Assembly: GCF_021532615.1 (NCBI RefSeq)
Contig: NZ_JAKGAQ010000002.1
Coordinates: forward strand, 658,501 to 722,500
Direction of reading: 5' to 3'
DNA: 64,000 nucleotides
Source: Octadecabacter dasysiphoniae
GTDB lineage: Bacteria; Pseudomonadota; Alphaproteobacteria; Rhodobacterales; Rhodobacteraceae
Positions 10,391 to 18,294 of the stretch are shown here, one piece after another; positions within the stretch are counted from its first letter, which is position 1; the number at the start of each line of letters is the position of its first letter. Position numbers and translations under genes: made by a program. The notes beneath the pieces were generated by a model, which worked only from the letters and a program-made list of their open reading frames with translations, had not been told where the DNA came from and ran no database searches.

Positions 10391-10431
10391 TGGCAAAATT
10401 CGGGCAAAAGTGGCAAGATTGTGGCACAATT
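10391..10431 (+). repeat. Helically phased GGCA repeats upstream of a small ORF
   Basis: Four near-copies of TGGCAAAATT occur in a row: TGGCAAAATT (10391), GGGCAAAAG (10402), TGGCAAGATT (10411) and TGGCACAATT (10422). The GGCA cores start at 10392, 10403, 10412 and 10423, spacings of 11, 9 and 11 bases, about one DNA turn. They end just before a candidate promoter. Confidence 0.55.
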
Positions 10432-10434
10432 TAA

Positions 10435-10464
10435 GTGACAGACTGATCGAACCCGTCCTATCAT
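10435..10464 (+). promoter_or_regulatory. Candidate sigma-70 promoter for the 44-aa ORF
   Basis: A -35 GTGACA (10435-10440) and -10 TATCAT (10459-10464), each five of six to consensus, are separated by 18 bases. Transcription would begin near 10471 and give a short leader before the ORF at 10499. Read by eye only. Confidence 0.45.
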
Positions 10465-10498
10465 CAAGTTATTGGAGATCTTTGGGGGAAGAAAAACC

Positions 10499-10633
10499 AT
10501 GCTGCGGACGATTACAGTAGGCAACCACATTCAGATTCAGGGACTGCATGTCCGGACACTCGATAACGGCAAAGTCGTTGTCGCAGTCGGAAATCGCGAG
10601 TTTGAAGGCAAACCAGTTACGCGCCTGAATTAA
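10499..10633 (+). CDS. Small protein of 44 aa, unknown function
   Basis: A complete short frame begins MLRTITVGNHIQIQG and ends KPVTRLN with TAA. GGGGGAAG lies 7-9 bases before the ATG, a strong ribosome-binding site. It has its own candidate promoter and an intrinsic terminator 22 bases after the stop, so it looks like a real monocistronic gene. The composition (alternating hydrophobic and polar residues, VRTLDNGKVVVAVGNREF) suggests a small beta-rich, SH3-like fold. There is no signal peptide or membrane segment. I do not recognise a family. It lies between mutT and the 3' end of infB. Confidence 0.72.
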   Translation: MLRTITVGNHIQIQGLHVRTLDNGKVVVAVGNREFEGKPVTRLN

Positions 10634-10655
10634 ACGAATCGACCACTAAGATGAA

Positions 10656-10690
10656 AAAAGGGACGCCGATTTGGCGTCCCTTTTATTTTG
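10656..10690. terminator. Bidirectional intrinsic terminator
   Basis: A perfect 12-bp stem AAAAGGGACGCC / GGCGTCCCTTTT with loop GATTT (10668-10672). It has T-rich ends in both directions. It serves the 44-aa gene on the plus strand and infB on the minus strand. Confidence 0.92.
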
Positions 10691-10705
10691 TCTAGATAGT
10701 GAAGA

Positions 10706-13192
10706 TCAAAGCGTCCGCTCGACCTCTTCGCGTTCGAAAATCTCGATCACGTCATCAGGGCGGATGTCTTCGTAGTTCTCGAACGCCATACCGCATTCCT
10801 GACCGGACTGAACCTCGGGCACTTCGTCCTTGAAACGCTTGAGCGTCTTAAGCGTGCCTTCGTGGATAACAACATCATCACGTAGCAAACGTACACCAGC
10901 AGAACGACGTGCGACGCCTTCGGTGACAAGACAACCCGCGATCTTACCGACGTTGGATACCTTAAAGACCTCTTTGATCTTGGCGTAACCGATAAAGTTC
11001 TCACGAACCTCGGCAGACAACAGACCGGACGCCGCTGCTTTCACATCGTCCACAAGATCGTAAATGATGGAATAATAGCGGATCTCGACGCCTTTTTGGT
11101 TCGCCGAGTTACGGGCCGGCGCGTTCGCACGCACGTTAAAGCCGATGACGGGCGCACCCGAGGCTTCTGCCAACGCGATGTCGGACTCTGTAATCGCACC
11201 AACGCCGGAATGCAGAACGCGTACGCGCACTTCGTCGTTGCCGATTTTTTCCATCGCCTGAACGATCGCTTCGGTCGAACCCTGCACGTCGCCTTTGACA
11301 AGGATCGGAAGCTCGGACACGTCCTGATCCGCTTTGGCATTTGCCATCAGCTGATCCAACGTCACCGCAGCACCGGCCGCCGCACGCTTTTCCTTAGCGG
11401 CGTTGGCACGGTATTCCGCGATTTCACGGGCCTGTGCTTCGGTTTCTGTGACGTTAAGAACGTCACCAGCTTCGGGTGTGCCGTTCAGGCCAAGAACCTC
11501 AACAGGAACCGATGGGCCCGCTTCGTCTACGCGATCGCCTTTGTCGTCGATCAACGCGCGGACTTTGCCCCACTGCTCACCTACAACAAAAATATCGCCA
11601 CGCTTCAGCGTACCGGTTTCAACCAGAACAGTCGCGACTGGGCCACGGCCCACGTCAAGCTGCGCTTCGATCACGGCGCCTTGGGCCGCGCGATCCGGGT
11701 TGGCCTTCAGTTCCAAAATCTCGGACTGCAATGCGATCGCCTCAAGGAGTTCATCAAGGCCCTGACCAGTAATCGCCGACACTTCAACGTCCTGCACTTC
11801 ACCGGACATTTTTTCGACGATAACTTCGTGTTGCAACAAATCTGTGCGCACTTTGTCAGGGTTGGCCGCTGGACGGTCACATTTGTTGATCGCCACGATC
11901 ATCGGAACATTGGCCGCTTTTGCGTGTGCAATCGCCTCAATCGTTTGTGGCATTACGGCGTCATCCGCCGCGACAACCAGAACAACGATGTCAGTCACTT
12001 GCGCACCACGGGCACGCATCGATGTGAACGCCGCGTGGCCAGGTGTGTCGAGGAACGTCAGCACGGTACCTGTATCGGTTGTTACCTGATAGGCACCGAT
12101 GTGCTGTGTGATCCCGCCCGCTTCGCCAGCAACAACTTTGGCATTCCGGATTGCATCCAGAAGCGATGTTTTACCGTGGTCCACGTGACCCATGATCGTA
12201 ATGACGGGCGGACGACCCTTAAGGTCTTTCGCGTCGTCTTCGATGATGTTGATCACATCCTCAACGTCGGCGTCAGAAACGCGCACAACCTTGTGGCCAA
12301 ATTCTTCGATGATCAGTTCCGCAGTGTCCGCGTCGATAGATTGGTTTTGCGTCGCCATGATGCCGTTGGTCATCAATGCTTTCACAACCGCAGACACCTT
12401 TTCGGTCATCCGGTTCGCCAATTCGGAAACGGTAATCGCTTCTGGCAGCTGAACGTCGCGCATAACCTTTTCGCGTTCTACGTTTTGGCCCATCGCCTTT
12501 TGACGGGCGCGGTCCTGCTTACGCTTCATCTGCGCCATGGAACGATGGCGTCCGCCCTCGCCGCCACGCAGTGCTTGGTTCAGCGTCAGCTTGCCACCGC
12601 GACGGGCATCATCCTGACCCTTGTTCTTACGCGTATCGCGATCGTCTTCTTTCTTGCGCGGCGTTGCAGCAGGCGCGCCACCACTTGGGGGTGCGCGGCG
12701 CTGTGCCGGTGCGAGTTCGGGATCAACAACAGCAGGTGCGGCGGCAGCTTGTGCCGCGGCCTCTGCATCGCGTTTCTTCTTCTCTTCCTCGTCCTGCTTG
12801 GCCTTCACAGCCTCGTCGCGTTCTTTGTCTGCTGCTTCTTTAGCAGCAATTTCGGCCAAACGACGCTCGCGCTCTTCGGCGCGGGCTTTTTCGTCAGCTT
12901 CACGCTTTGCAGCATCTTCGACTTCGCGGGCTTTCGCGGCCTGCAATGCCTTCATGCGACGCGCCATTTCGACGTCCGAAATACCAGCGGGCCGCTTTGA
13001 TGGGTCACCGCCGGGTCGGACAGGTGCCGCACCGGTGGGTTTCGCAGCCGCCGCAGCCGCAGGCTTTGGGACCACAACGCGTTTGCGTTTGGTTTCAACT
13101 ACGACGCTTTTGGTGCGACCATGGCTGAAGCTTTGCTTCACGCTGCCGGGTCGGGAAATACCAAGGGGCTTTTTGCCGTCTGAATCGCTCAT
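10706..13192 (-). CDS. infB: Translation initiation factor IF-2
   Basis: IF-2 (828 aa) is the GTPase that places initiator fMet-tRNA on the 30S subunit and promotes subunit joining. The N-terminal third is a charged, Ala/Lys/Glu-rich disordered region (about residues 40-245), with coiled-coil-like stretches around 75-150. An IF2-N module follows (about 250-320). The G domain starts at about 330: G1 GHVDHGKT at 335-342, G3 DTPGH, and G4 NKCD. Domains II-IV follow, ending EREEVERTL. It is the last gene of the rimP-nusA-ylxR-infB operon, with its ATG overlapping the ylxR stop (ATGA). Long antisense frames across it are compositional shadows. Confidence 0.97.
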   Translation of the reverse strand: MSDSDGKKPLGISRPGSVKQSFSHGRTKSVVVETKRKRVVVPKPAAAAAAKPTGAAPVRPGGDPSKRPAGISDVEMARRMKALQAAKAREVEDAAKREADEKARAEERERRLAEIAAKEAADKERDEAVKAKQDEEEKKKRDAEAAAQAAAAPAVVDPELAPAQRRAPPSGGAPAATPRKKEDDRDTRKNKGQDDARRGGKLTLNQALRGGEGGRHRSMAQMKRKQDRARQKAMGQNVEREKVMRDVQLPEAITVSELANRMTEKVSAVVKALMTNGIMATQNQSIDADTAELIIEEFGHKVVRVSDADVEDVINIIEDDAKDLKGRPPVITIMGHVDHGKTSLLDAIRNAKVVAGEAGGITQHIGAYQVTTDTGTVLTFLDTPGHAAFTSMRARGAQVTDIVVLVVAADDAVMPQTIEAIAHAKAANVPMIVAINKCDRPAANPDKVRTDLLQHEVIVEKMSGEVQDVEVSAITGQGLDELLEAIALQSEILELKANPDRAAQGAVIEAQLDVGRGPVATVLVETGTLKRGDIFVVGEQWGKVRALIDDKGDRVDEAGPSVPVEVLGLNGTPEAGDVLNVTETEAQAREIAEYRANAAKEKRAAAGAAVTLDQLMANAKADQDVSELPILVKGDVQGSTEAIVQAMEKIGNDEVRVRVLHSGVGAITESDIALAEASGAPVIGFNVRANAPARNSANQKGVEIRYYSIIYDLVDDVKAAASGLLSAEVRENFIGYAKIKEVFKVSNVGKIAGCLVTEGVARRSAGVRLLRDDVVIHEGTLKTLKRFKDEVPEVQSGQECGMAFENYEDIRPDDVIEIFEREEVERTL

Positions 13193-13821
13193 GTAGCTTC
13201 TGTATCCTTCCGAACGGTGCCATCACCGCCCTCTATCTCGCGCAAGCCTTTAAGCTTTGCGGCTTCATCTACAACAAGGTCGCTGAGTCTGCCAGAGGCG
13301 AGTGCCCCGTGTATTACAGTCCCGCGCCCGAATGCCAAACCCAATTCCTGGGCCGTAAGGCACCCGTAATATCGCGCCCCTTCGGGCGTCCATAATTTCG
13401 TCTTTCCGCGTTCCGAACCATCCGAGGCTTGCAACAATGCACGAACACGTTCGCCGCCTGCAACCCAACCTTTGACCTTTTCGAAACCCGCAACCGCCAA
13501 ACCCGCCTTGCGGGCCAGTGCAATCAGATCAACAACGCGGCGCGCAAGCTGGCGTTCCACTTCGTCGGTCAGACCGTCAGGTACATTCACCGCCTGCTTT
13601 GCGGACTTCGAAAACTGGCCTTTGCCAGCTTTGTCCAACGCATCACGACTGGCCGTCACCCAAATTCCGCGTCCTGGTAACTTTTCCAGTATGTCTGGAT
13701 ATACCAGATTATCTGGCCCCACGACAAACCGGATCAACCCCGCCTTAGGGGCTGTGTCACCGGTGACAATGCACCGACGCTCTGAGACATCACGGTCTTT
13801 GGTTCGCCCGCCGCGACCCAT
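13189..13821 (-). CDS. YlxR-L7Ae fusion RNA-binding protein
   Basis: A 210-aa protein with an N-terminal YlxR (DUF448) domain, about residues 1-95: [19 protein letters not shown] and [16 protein letters not shown]. The C-terminal part (about 105-185) resembles an L7Ae/YlxQ-type RNA-binding domain ([20 protein letters not shown]). Fusion of the two modules encoded separately in Bacillus (ylxR, ylxQ) fits its place between nusA and infB. A role in translation or RNA binding is inferred. The open frame runs upstream into nusA, but [11 protein letters not shown] at 13821 matches how the family begins, so I chose that. The ribosome-binding site is weak and follows a hairpin over the nusA stop. The gene ends in an ATGA overlap with infB. 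Confidence 0.9.
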   Translation of the reverse strand: MGRGGRTKDRDVSERRCIVTGDTAPKAGLIRFVVGPDNLVYPDILEKLPGRGIWVTASRDALDKAGKGQFSKSAKQAVNVPDGLTDEVERQLARRVVDLIALARKAGLAVAGFEKVKGWVAGGERVRALLQASDGSERGKTKLWTPEGARYYGCLTAQELGLAFGRGTVIHGALASGRLSDLVVDEAAKLKGLREIEGGDGTVRKDTEAT

Positions 13822-13831
13822 CAGGTTACCC

Positions 13832-13853
13832 GGAGGCCTGAAATCAGGCCTCC
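13832..13853 (-). promoter_or_regulatory. Perfect inverted repeat over the nusA stop codon
   Basis: GGAGGCCTGA (13832-13841), AA, then TCAGGCCTCC (13844-13853) is a perfect 10-bp inverted repeat. It contains the nusA TGA and lies 11 bases before the ylxR start. No T-run follows. Inference: it controls re-initiation at ylxR or RNA processing within the operon. Confidence 0.6.
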
Positions 13854-15454
13854 TGTTCCTCGCTGATGGTGTCTTCTTCGACATCCGAAACAAGATCATC
13901 AGGATCAACCCAACCCAACATAACACGTGCTGTCATGATCATGTCTTGAGCATCTTCCAATGTTACCTCGAATGGCTCAAGCGAACCGTCGTCCTTGGTG
14001 CGTTCGCCGTCTGTAACGGTCCAACCGCCAGCAAGTTCCCAATCTGCACAGGTTGCGAAATCTTCCAGTGTTTTCACGCCGTCATTTGCCAACGCTTCAA
14101 TCATCTGGGGTGTGAGGCCTTCAAATGCAACCAGGCTGTCTTCGACGCCCAACGCACGGGCGTTTTCAAGCGCCTTCGCATTCTTGGCATCGATTACATC
14201 GCGGGCACGTGCCTGCAATTCGCTGGCCGTATCAGCATCAACACCGTCGATGACCAACAATTCGTCAACTTCAACATAGGCGACTTCTTCGAGGGTTGTG
14301 AAACCTTCGGACACCAACAACTGGGCAAAGAATTCATCCAGATCGAGCGCTTCGATGAACAAACCAGTGCGCAGTTCAAACTCGGCCTGACGACGCTTGG
14401 ATTCTTCTTCTTCGGTGAGGATATCAATATCGAGACCCGTCAACTGCGACGCCAGACGCACGTTTTGGCCACGACGACCAATCGCCAAGGACAGCTGTTC
14501 TTCTGGAACAACAACCTCGATGCGCTCAGCGTCTTCGTCAAACACAACCTTGGATACTTCGGCTGGCTGCAGAGCGTTCACAAGGAACGTCGGCATGTCT
14601 TCATTCCACGGAATGATGTCGATCTTTTCGCCCTGCAATTCGTTCACAACGGCCTGCACGCGCGAACCACGCATACCAACGCAAGCACCGACGGGGTCGA
14701 TAGAATTGTCATACGAAATCACGGCAATCTTGGCACGTGAACCGGGATCGCGGGCAACGGCCTTAATCTCGATGATGTTCTCGTAAATCTCGGGAACTTC
14801 CATCTTGAACAATTCAGCCATGAACTGCGGGTCTGTCCGGCTCAGGAAAATCTGTGGCCCGCGCTGTTCGCGACGCACTTCTTTGATGTAGCAACGGATA
14901 CGATCGTTCGGGCGATAGCTTTCACGGCCAATCTTTTCGTTGCGACGCAGAATGGCTTCGCCTGTGCCCACATCAACAATAACGTTGCCGTATTCTTCGC
15001 GCTTGACCTGTGCGTTGATGATCGTACCAGCGCGGTCTTTGAAATCTTCGTACTGCTTGTCACGCTCGGCTTCGCGGACCTTTTGCAGGATCACTTGCTT
15101 GGCGGATTGCGCAGCGATACGGCCCATTTCAACCGGTGGCACTTCTTCGATGAACTGCTGACCGACTTCGGGGTTTTCCATGTACTCGGACGCCTGATCG
15201 ACGGTGAACTCAGCCTGATAATTCTCAAGCTCTTCTTCGGCGACAACTGTACGAACGCGCGTGAACGTCGCTTTACCGTTGGAACGGTCGATAGACACCC
15301 GGATATCCATTTCAGATCCGTAGCGGGACTTCGCGGCGCGGGCGAGGGATTCTTCCATCGCCTCGATGACCAGACCTGGGTCGATCATCTTTTCGCGGGC
15401 CACGGCTTCTGCGGTTTGCAACAATTCCAGCTGGTTTGCTGATGTAATCGCCAT
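13844..15454 (-). CDS. nusA: Transcription termination/antitermination factor NusA
   Basis: NusA (536 aa) binds RNA polymerase and modulates pausing, termination and antitermination. An N-terminal polymerase-binding domain (about 1-130) is followed by an S1 domain (about 135-200) and two KH domains (about 205-345: GACVGMRGSRVQAVVNEL, AIGRRGQNVRLASQL). The C-terminal acidic repeat/HhH regions (about 355-500) contain LLVSEGFTTLEEVAYV. An acidic tail ends SEEQEA. Its ATG overlaps the last base of the rimP stop (TAATG), with GAGGAGAAA upstream, so it is coupled to rimP. Confidence 0.97.
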   Translation of the reverse strand: MAITSANQLELLQTAEAVAREKMIDPGLVIEAMEESLARAAKSRYGSEMDIRVSIDRSNGKATFTRVRTVVAEEELENYQAEFTVDQASEYMENPEVGQQFIEEVPPVEMGRIAAQSAKQVILQKVREAERDKQYEDFKDRAGTIINAQVKREEYGNVIVDVGTGEAILRRNEKIGRESYRPNDRIRCYIKEVRREQRGPQIFLSRTDPQFMAELFKMEVPEIYENIIEIKAVARDPGSRAKIAVISYDNSIDPVGACVGMRGSRVQAVVNELQGEKIDIIPWNEDMPTFLVNALQPAEVSKVVFDEDAERIEVVVPEEQLSLAIGRRGQNVRLASQLTGLDIDILTEEEESKRRQAEFELRTGLFIEALDLDEFFAQLLVSEGFTTLEEVAYVEVDELLVIDGVDADTASELQARARDVIDAKNAKALENARALGVEDSLVAFEGLTPQMIEALANDGVKTLEDFATCADWELAGGWTVTDGERTKDDGSLEPFEVTLEDAQDMIMTARVMLGWVDPDDLVSDVEEDTISEEQEA

Positions 15455-16047
15455 TAGTTTTTCTCCTCGTCAGAGCCGCCTAGCACGGTCTCAACTTCGT
15501 CAAATTGGGTCTCGTCGATTTGGCCTGCGTCTTTGCGGCCCTTCAATACGTCACGGATCAATTCATCCGTCAGAACAAGTTTTGCGTCGGTCAGCCAATC
15601 AAACTTCAAACCGATTGTCAGGGGTTCACCCTTTTCCTCGATCTCGATCAGAACTTCATCACCTTCGGTTCCGCGCAGCATGCCTTTGAAACGGCGGCGG
15701 CCATCGATCAGCTGTTCAGTTTCAATCTTGGCTTCGTTGCCATCCCACTGGTCAAAATCTTTCAACCGCGTCAGAGGGCGATCAATACCAGGGCTGGACA
15801 CCTCAAGCGTATAAACATCGCTGATCGGGTCTTCGACGTCGAGAAGCGCGGAAACAGCAGTGCTGATTTCACCACATTCATCGACCTCGATCGTGCCATC
15901 AGCCTTTTGCGCCATGATCTGAAGGATCGATTCCTTGCCAGTCATCAAACGCACACGCACGACTTCATACCCCAGATCCTCAATGGTTGGGGTGATGATT
16001 TCTGTGATGCGGCGATCCATAGCCGCGCGGGCGATCAGTTCAGACAT
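15454..16047 (-). CDS. rimP: Ribosome maturation factor RimP
   Basis: RimP (197 aa) assists late assembly of the 30S subunit. The N-terminal domain (about 12-85) has [13 protein letters not shown] and [20 protein letters not shown]. The YELEVSSPG-like motif appears as [14 protein letters not shown]. The C-terminal SH3-like domain follows, with an acidic tail. A GTG at 16053 is also in frame, but ATG at 16047 gives [13 protein letters not shown], which fits the family better. It is the first gene of the rimP-nusA-ylxR-infB operon. The transcript passes an attenuator-like hairpin ending about 20 bases before this start. Confidence 0.94.
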   Translation of the reverse strand: MSELIARAAMDRRITEIITPTIEDLGYEVVRVRLMTGKESILQIMAQKADGTIEVDECGEISTAVSALLDVEDPISDVYTLEVSSPGIDRPLTRLKDFDQWDGNEAKIETEQLIDGRRRFKGMLRGTEGDEVLIEIEEKGEPLTIGLKFDWLTDAKLVLTDELIRDVLKGRKDAGQIDETQFDEVETVLGGSDEEKN

Positions 16048-16067
16048 GGGCACTTTCGTTTGGACAC

Positions 16068-16151
16068 AAAAAAACGGGCGCGCGGCCCGTTGGAATTTCG
16101 GTGGCTTCGGGGGTGGAGGCCGAAACGCGCTGTTGGGGTGGATATACGGGC
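16068..16151 (-). promoter_or_regulatory. Attenuator-like leader of the rimP-nusA-infB operon
   Basis: On the minus strand, ACGGGC (16090-16085), loop CGCGC and GCCCGT (16079-16074) form a hairpin followed at once by seven T (16074-16068). This is an intrinsic terminator placed only 21 bases before the rimP start. Upstream, GCCCGT at 16151-16146 could pair with the first arm and prevent the terminator. Such mutually exclusive pairings are the layout of attenuators. What senses what is not visible; autoregulation by NusA is one guess. Confidence 0.55.
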
Positions 16152-16249
16152 TGTGCGCCGAGTCTGCAAGGGGGAAGGTAGGATTGTACTAGACGAACGT
16201 TTCCGGCATCATCAGTATCTATAACATAGCTTAACGAGCCAAAAATCCT

Positions 16250-17185
16250 ATGCGCCTCTTTAAATTTCGAAGTCAGCAGGTCGAGGTTGTTAAGTTCTCT
16301 GTTCAACCATCCGACCTCGTCGCATGTCAAGCAGGTCTGGCAATTGCCGTCTTGATCAAAAACGAGGCCGCCTCAATCGATGAGTGGCTCAGATTTCACC
16401 AAGCAGCGGGAGTATCCCATTTCATACTTTACGACGACGGATGTACCGATGATTCAATCGATATCGCTCGACGTGCCCTAACTCCATCTGAGCTAACGGT
16501 GATACCTTGGGCACAGCGTCTTCAGGACTCAAAGTTCGGACGAGCGATTCACAATCAAGGTTTAGCTTTCGCTCATGCAATATCTAATTTTCGAACGCGT
16601 TTCCGCTGGATAGCGTTTACAGATATTGATGAATTTCTTTTCCCAACCTCAAAGAGTAGTATTCTTGAGGTGTTGTCGGACCTTGAACATGTCGACAATC
16701 TGATACTCCATTGGACAATGTTCGGTCGGCAAAATTTCCATAAGACACCAAGCCAGATCATCCCTAATTACACCGAAAGAATGCTTGACCCGTTCGAGTC
16801 GCAGGTAAAAGGCATTCTAAATTTCAAGTGTGTCGTCAATCCGATGAAAGTGACTAAAACCTATATTCACGGGTTCGAAACAAATAGTAGCTCAACAATC
16901 TGGAACTCTCTCGGCAGTGAATTTAAATTCGGTGATCACAAATCATCAACATTCCACGACGGCGCAGCTTTGCAGTTGAACCACTATTACTCAAAGTCTC
17001 AACAACAACTTGACGAAAAAATTGCAAAGGGATCAATTGGGGACTCATTGTTCACAGCAGCTTTGAAATCCCCTGATGTACGCGCTACCAAGTTAACCAA
17101 TCGGGTCCTCGAAATAGAACGGGAAACGGTGGAAGACCTTGGCATTCAAGATTTCTGTAAACGTGCAAACATCGATTTAGGCTGA
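16250..17185 (+). CDS. Glycosyltransferase, GT2/GT92-like
   Basis: A 311-aa GT-A-type glycosyltransferase, predicted to use a nucleotide sugar. Motifs are IKNEAASIDEWLRFHQAAGV (residues 36-55), YDDGCTDDS (61-69) and the metal-binding FTDIDEFLFP (123-132, DxD at 125-127). These match the glycosyltransferase family 2/92 proteins (PF13704-like) found in surface polysaccharide loci. No signal peptide or membrane segment is seen. The gene is visibly richer in A and T than its neighbours and lacks a clear ribosome-binding site before the ATG. It stands with one methyltransferase between housekeeping operons, so transfer is likely. The acceptor and sugar are unknown. Confidence 0.8.
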   Translation: MRLFKFRSQQVEVVKFSVQPSDLVACQAGLAIAVLIKNEAASIDEWLRFHQAAGVSHFILYDDGCTDDSIDIARRALTPSELTVIPWAQRLQDSKFGRAIHNQGLAFAHAISNFRTRFRWIAFTDIDEFLFPTSKSSILEVLSDLEHVDNLILHWTMFGRQNFHKTPSQIIPNYTERMLDPFESQVKGILNFKCVVNPMKVTKTYIHGFETNSSSTIWNSLGSEFKFGDHKSSTFHDGAALQLNHYYSKSQQQLDEKIAKGSIGDSLFTAALKSPDVRATKLTNRVLEIERETVEDLGIQDFCKRANIDLG

Positions 17186-17224
17186 ATAGACCTTTGCCTC
17201 CTCCTAGACACAGACTGGAAAGTT

Positions 17225-17962
17225 ATGATCGATCCACACAAAAGCTATGATGATGAATTTTATGACCGCCAAATGTCAGGTTCCTATGATAGCGCAGCAC
17301 GAATTTCTGAACATCTGGCCCAATACTATCGCCCAAAGACAGTTGTAGATATTGGGTGCGGACGGGGCACCTGGTTAAAAGCTTTTAGAGACACTGGGGC
17401 AGAAATTACAGTTGGGTTCGATGGACCGTGGAATAGCCAATCGGACATGATCGACCCCAATGTCAAGTATCACCAAGCCGATCTAAACAAACCGCTAACC
17501 CTACAACATAAACAGTTCTTTGATTTAGCTATATCGTTGGAAGTTGCAGAGCATCTGTTACCCGCCTGCTCGAGCGACTTTATCGCGAAGCTGACACAGT
17601 TTTCCGACGTTGTCCTTTTTAGTGCAGCTTACTTAGGCCAAGATGGAAGAGATCATATCAATGAACGCGAGCACAGCTTCTGGGCAGAGCTTTTCATTGA
17701 ACGAGGCTATGTACCGTACGATCTGTTCCGACCTGTTTTCTGGGGAGACTCGGATGTCCGGTTCTGGTACCAGCAGAATTGTTTTCTATATGTCAAAAGT
17801 GGATCAGACCTCTGTCGAGTGCTTGCCGAAAATGGTGTGTATCCAATCAAGAACCTTAGCTTCATGAATTGCGTTCACCCACGGCTTTTCAAACGGTACA
17901 CAAAACCCAGAGGTCTAAAAAGGATCTTTTGGAAAATTCGTAAGATGACTGGCCGAGGTTGA
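17225..17962 (+). CDS. Class I SAM-dependent methyltransferase
   Basis: A 245-aa methyltransferase with the Rossmann motif I VVDIGCGRGTWLKAF at about residues 40-54, an acidic motif II region (GFDG) and ISLEVAEHLLP (motif IV). No specific family is evident, and it resembles methyltransferases of polysaccharide or lipid modification loci. GGAAAG lies before the ATG. It starts 39 bases after the glycosyltransferase, shares its AT-rich composition, and is probably co-transcribed with it. Inference: the pair decorates a surface glycan. The substrate cannot be read from the sequence. Confidence 0.82.
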   Translation: MIDPHKSYDDEFYDRQMSGSYDSAARISEHLAQYYRPKTVVDIGCGRGTWLKAFRDTGAEITVGFDGPWNSQSDMIDPNVKYHQADLNKPLTLQHKQFFDLAISLEVAEHLLPACSSDFIAKLTQFSDVVLFSAAYLGQDGRDHINEREHSFWAELFIERGYVPYDLFRPVFWGDSDVRFWYQQNCFLYVKSGSDLCRVLAENGVYPIKNLSFMNCVHPRLFKRYTKPRGLKRIFWKIRKMTGRG

Positions 17963-18101
17963 ACTAATGACCGCTTGAAATCTAACGTTACAGGCTGGAT
18001 TCTCGACAACACTAGAAAGAGCCTTTGTAATAAATTCGCCCAAAAATCGCCCAATTTGAAGGTTAACTCGCATTTAGGTTTATCAAATGGAGGAAACCCA
18101 A

Positions 18102-18221
18102 ATGGATATGACAATTCTTATGATGGTCGCGGCGTCCGCATTCATGTGCGGCGTTGCCTTGATGTACCTTGTGATGATGCGCACCCTGAAAAAGCGGGCC
18201 GCTGAAGGCGAAATGGCATAA
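18102..18221 (+). CDS. Very small membrane protein, 39 aa
   Basis: A 39-residue frame begins MDMTILMMVAASAFMCGVAL and ends with the basic/acidic tail RTLKKRAAEGEMA. Residues about 4-26 form one hydrophobic helix, so this is a single-span membrane protein with a cytoplasmic C terminus by the positive-inside rule. GGAGG lies 8 bases before the ATG, and a strong terminator follows 24 bases after the stop. An in-frame ATG at 18087 overlaps the ribosome-binding site and is less likely. I do not recognise a family. GC content returns to the genome level here, so it is probably not part of the AT-rich pair upstream. Confidence 0.7.
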   Translation: MDMTILMMVAASAFMCGVALMYLVMMRTLKKRAAEGEMA

Positions 18222-18245
18222 GCCAGACGATTAACAAAAATGCAA

Positions 18246-18276
18246 AAAGCCCCGCCAAACTGGCGGGGCTTTCTGT
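18246..18276. terminator. Bidirectional intrinsic terminator
   Basis: Perfect 12-bp stem AAAGCCCCGCCA / TGGCGGGGCTTT with loop AAC (18258-18260), then a T-rich tail. It separates the 39-aa gene from the convergent ABC importer operon. Confidence 0.93.
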
Positions 18277-18294
18277 TTTCTAAGGTCGCTTACC

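Noticed and set aside
10381..10430. TGGCA motifs as a sigma-54 promoter
   Set aside because: The -12 TTGC partner is missing at the required spacing; kept only as a phased repeat.
11096..13000. Plus-strand open frame of 634 codons across infB
   Set aside because: It is antisense to a certain IF-2 gene, has no ribosome-binding site or recognisable motif, and its odd composition is what the complement of Ala/Lys/Glu codons gives.
13472..14740. Plus-strand frame of 422 codons across ylxR and nusA
   Set aside because: Shadow of well-supported genes; no start signal and no family resemblance.
16250..18000. A mobile element carrying the glycosyltransferase pair
   Set aside because: No transposase, integrase, terminal repeats or target duplications are visible.
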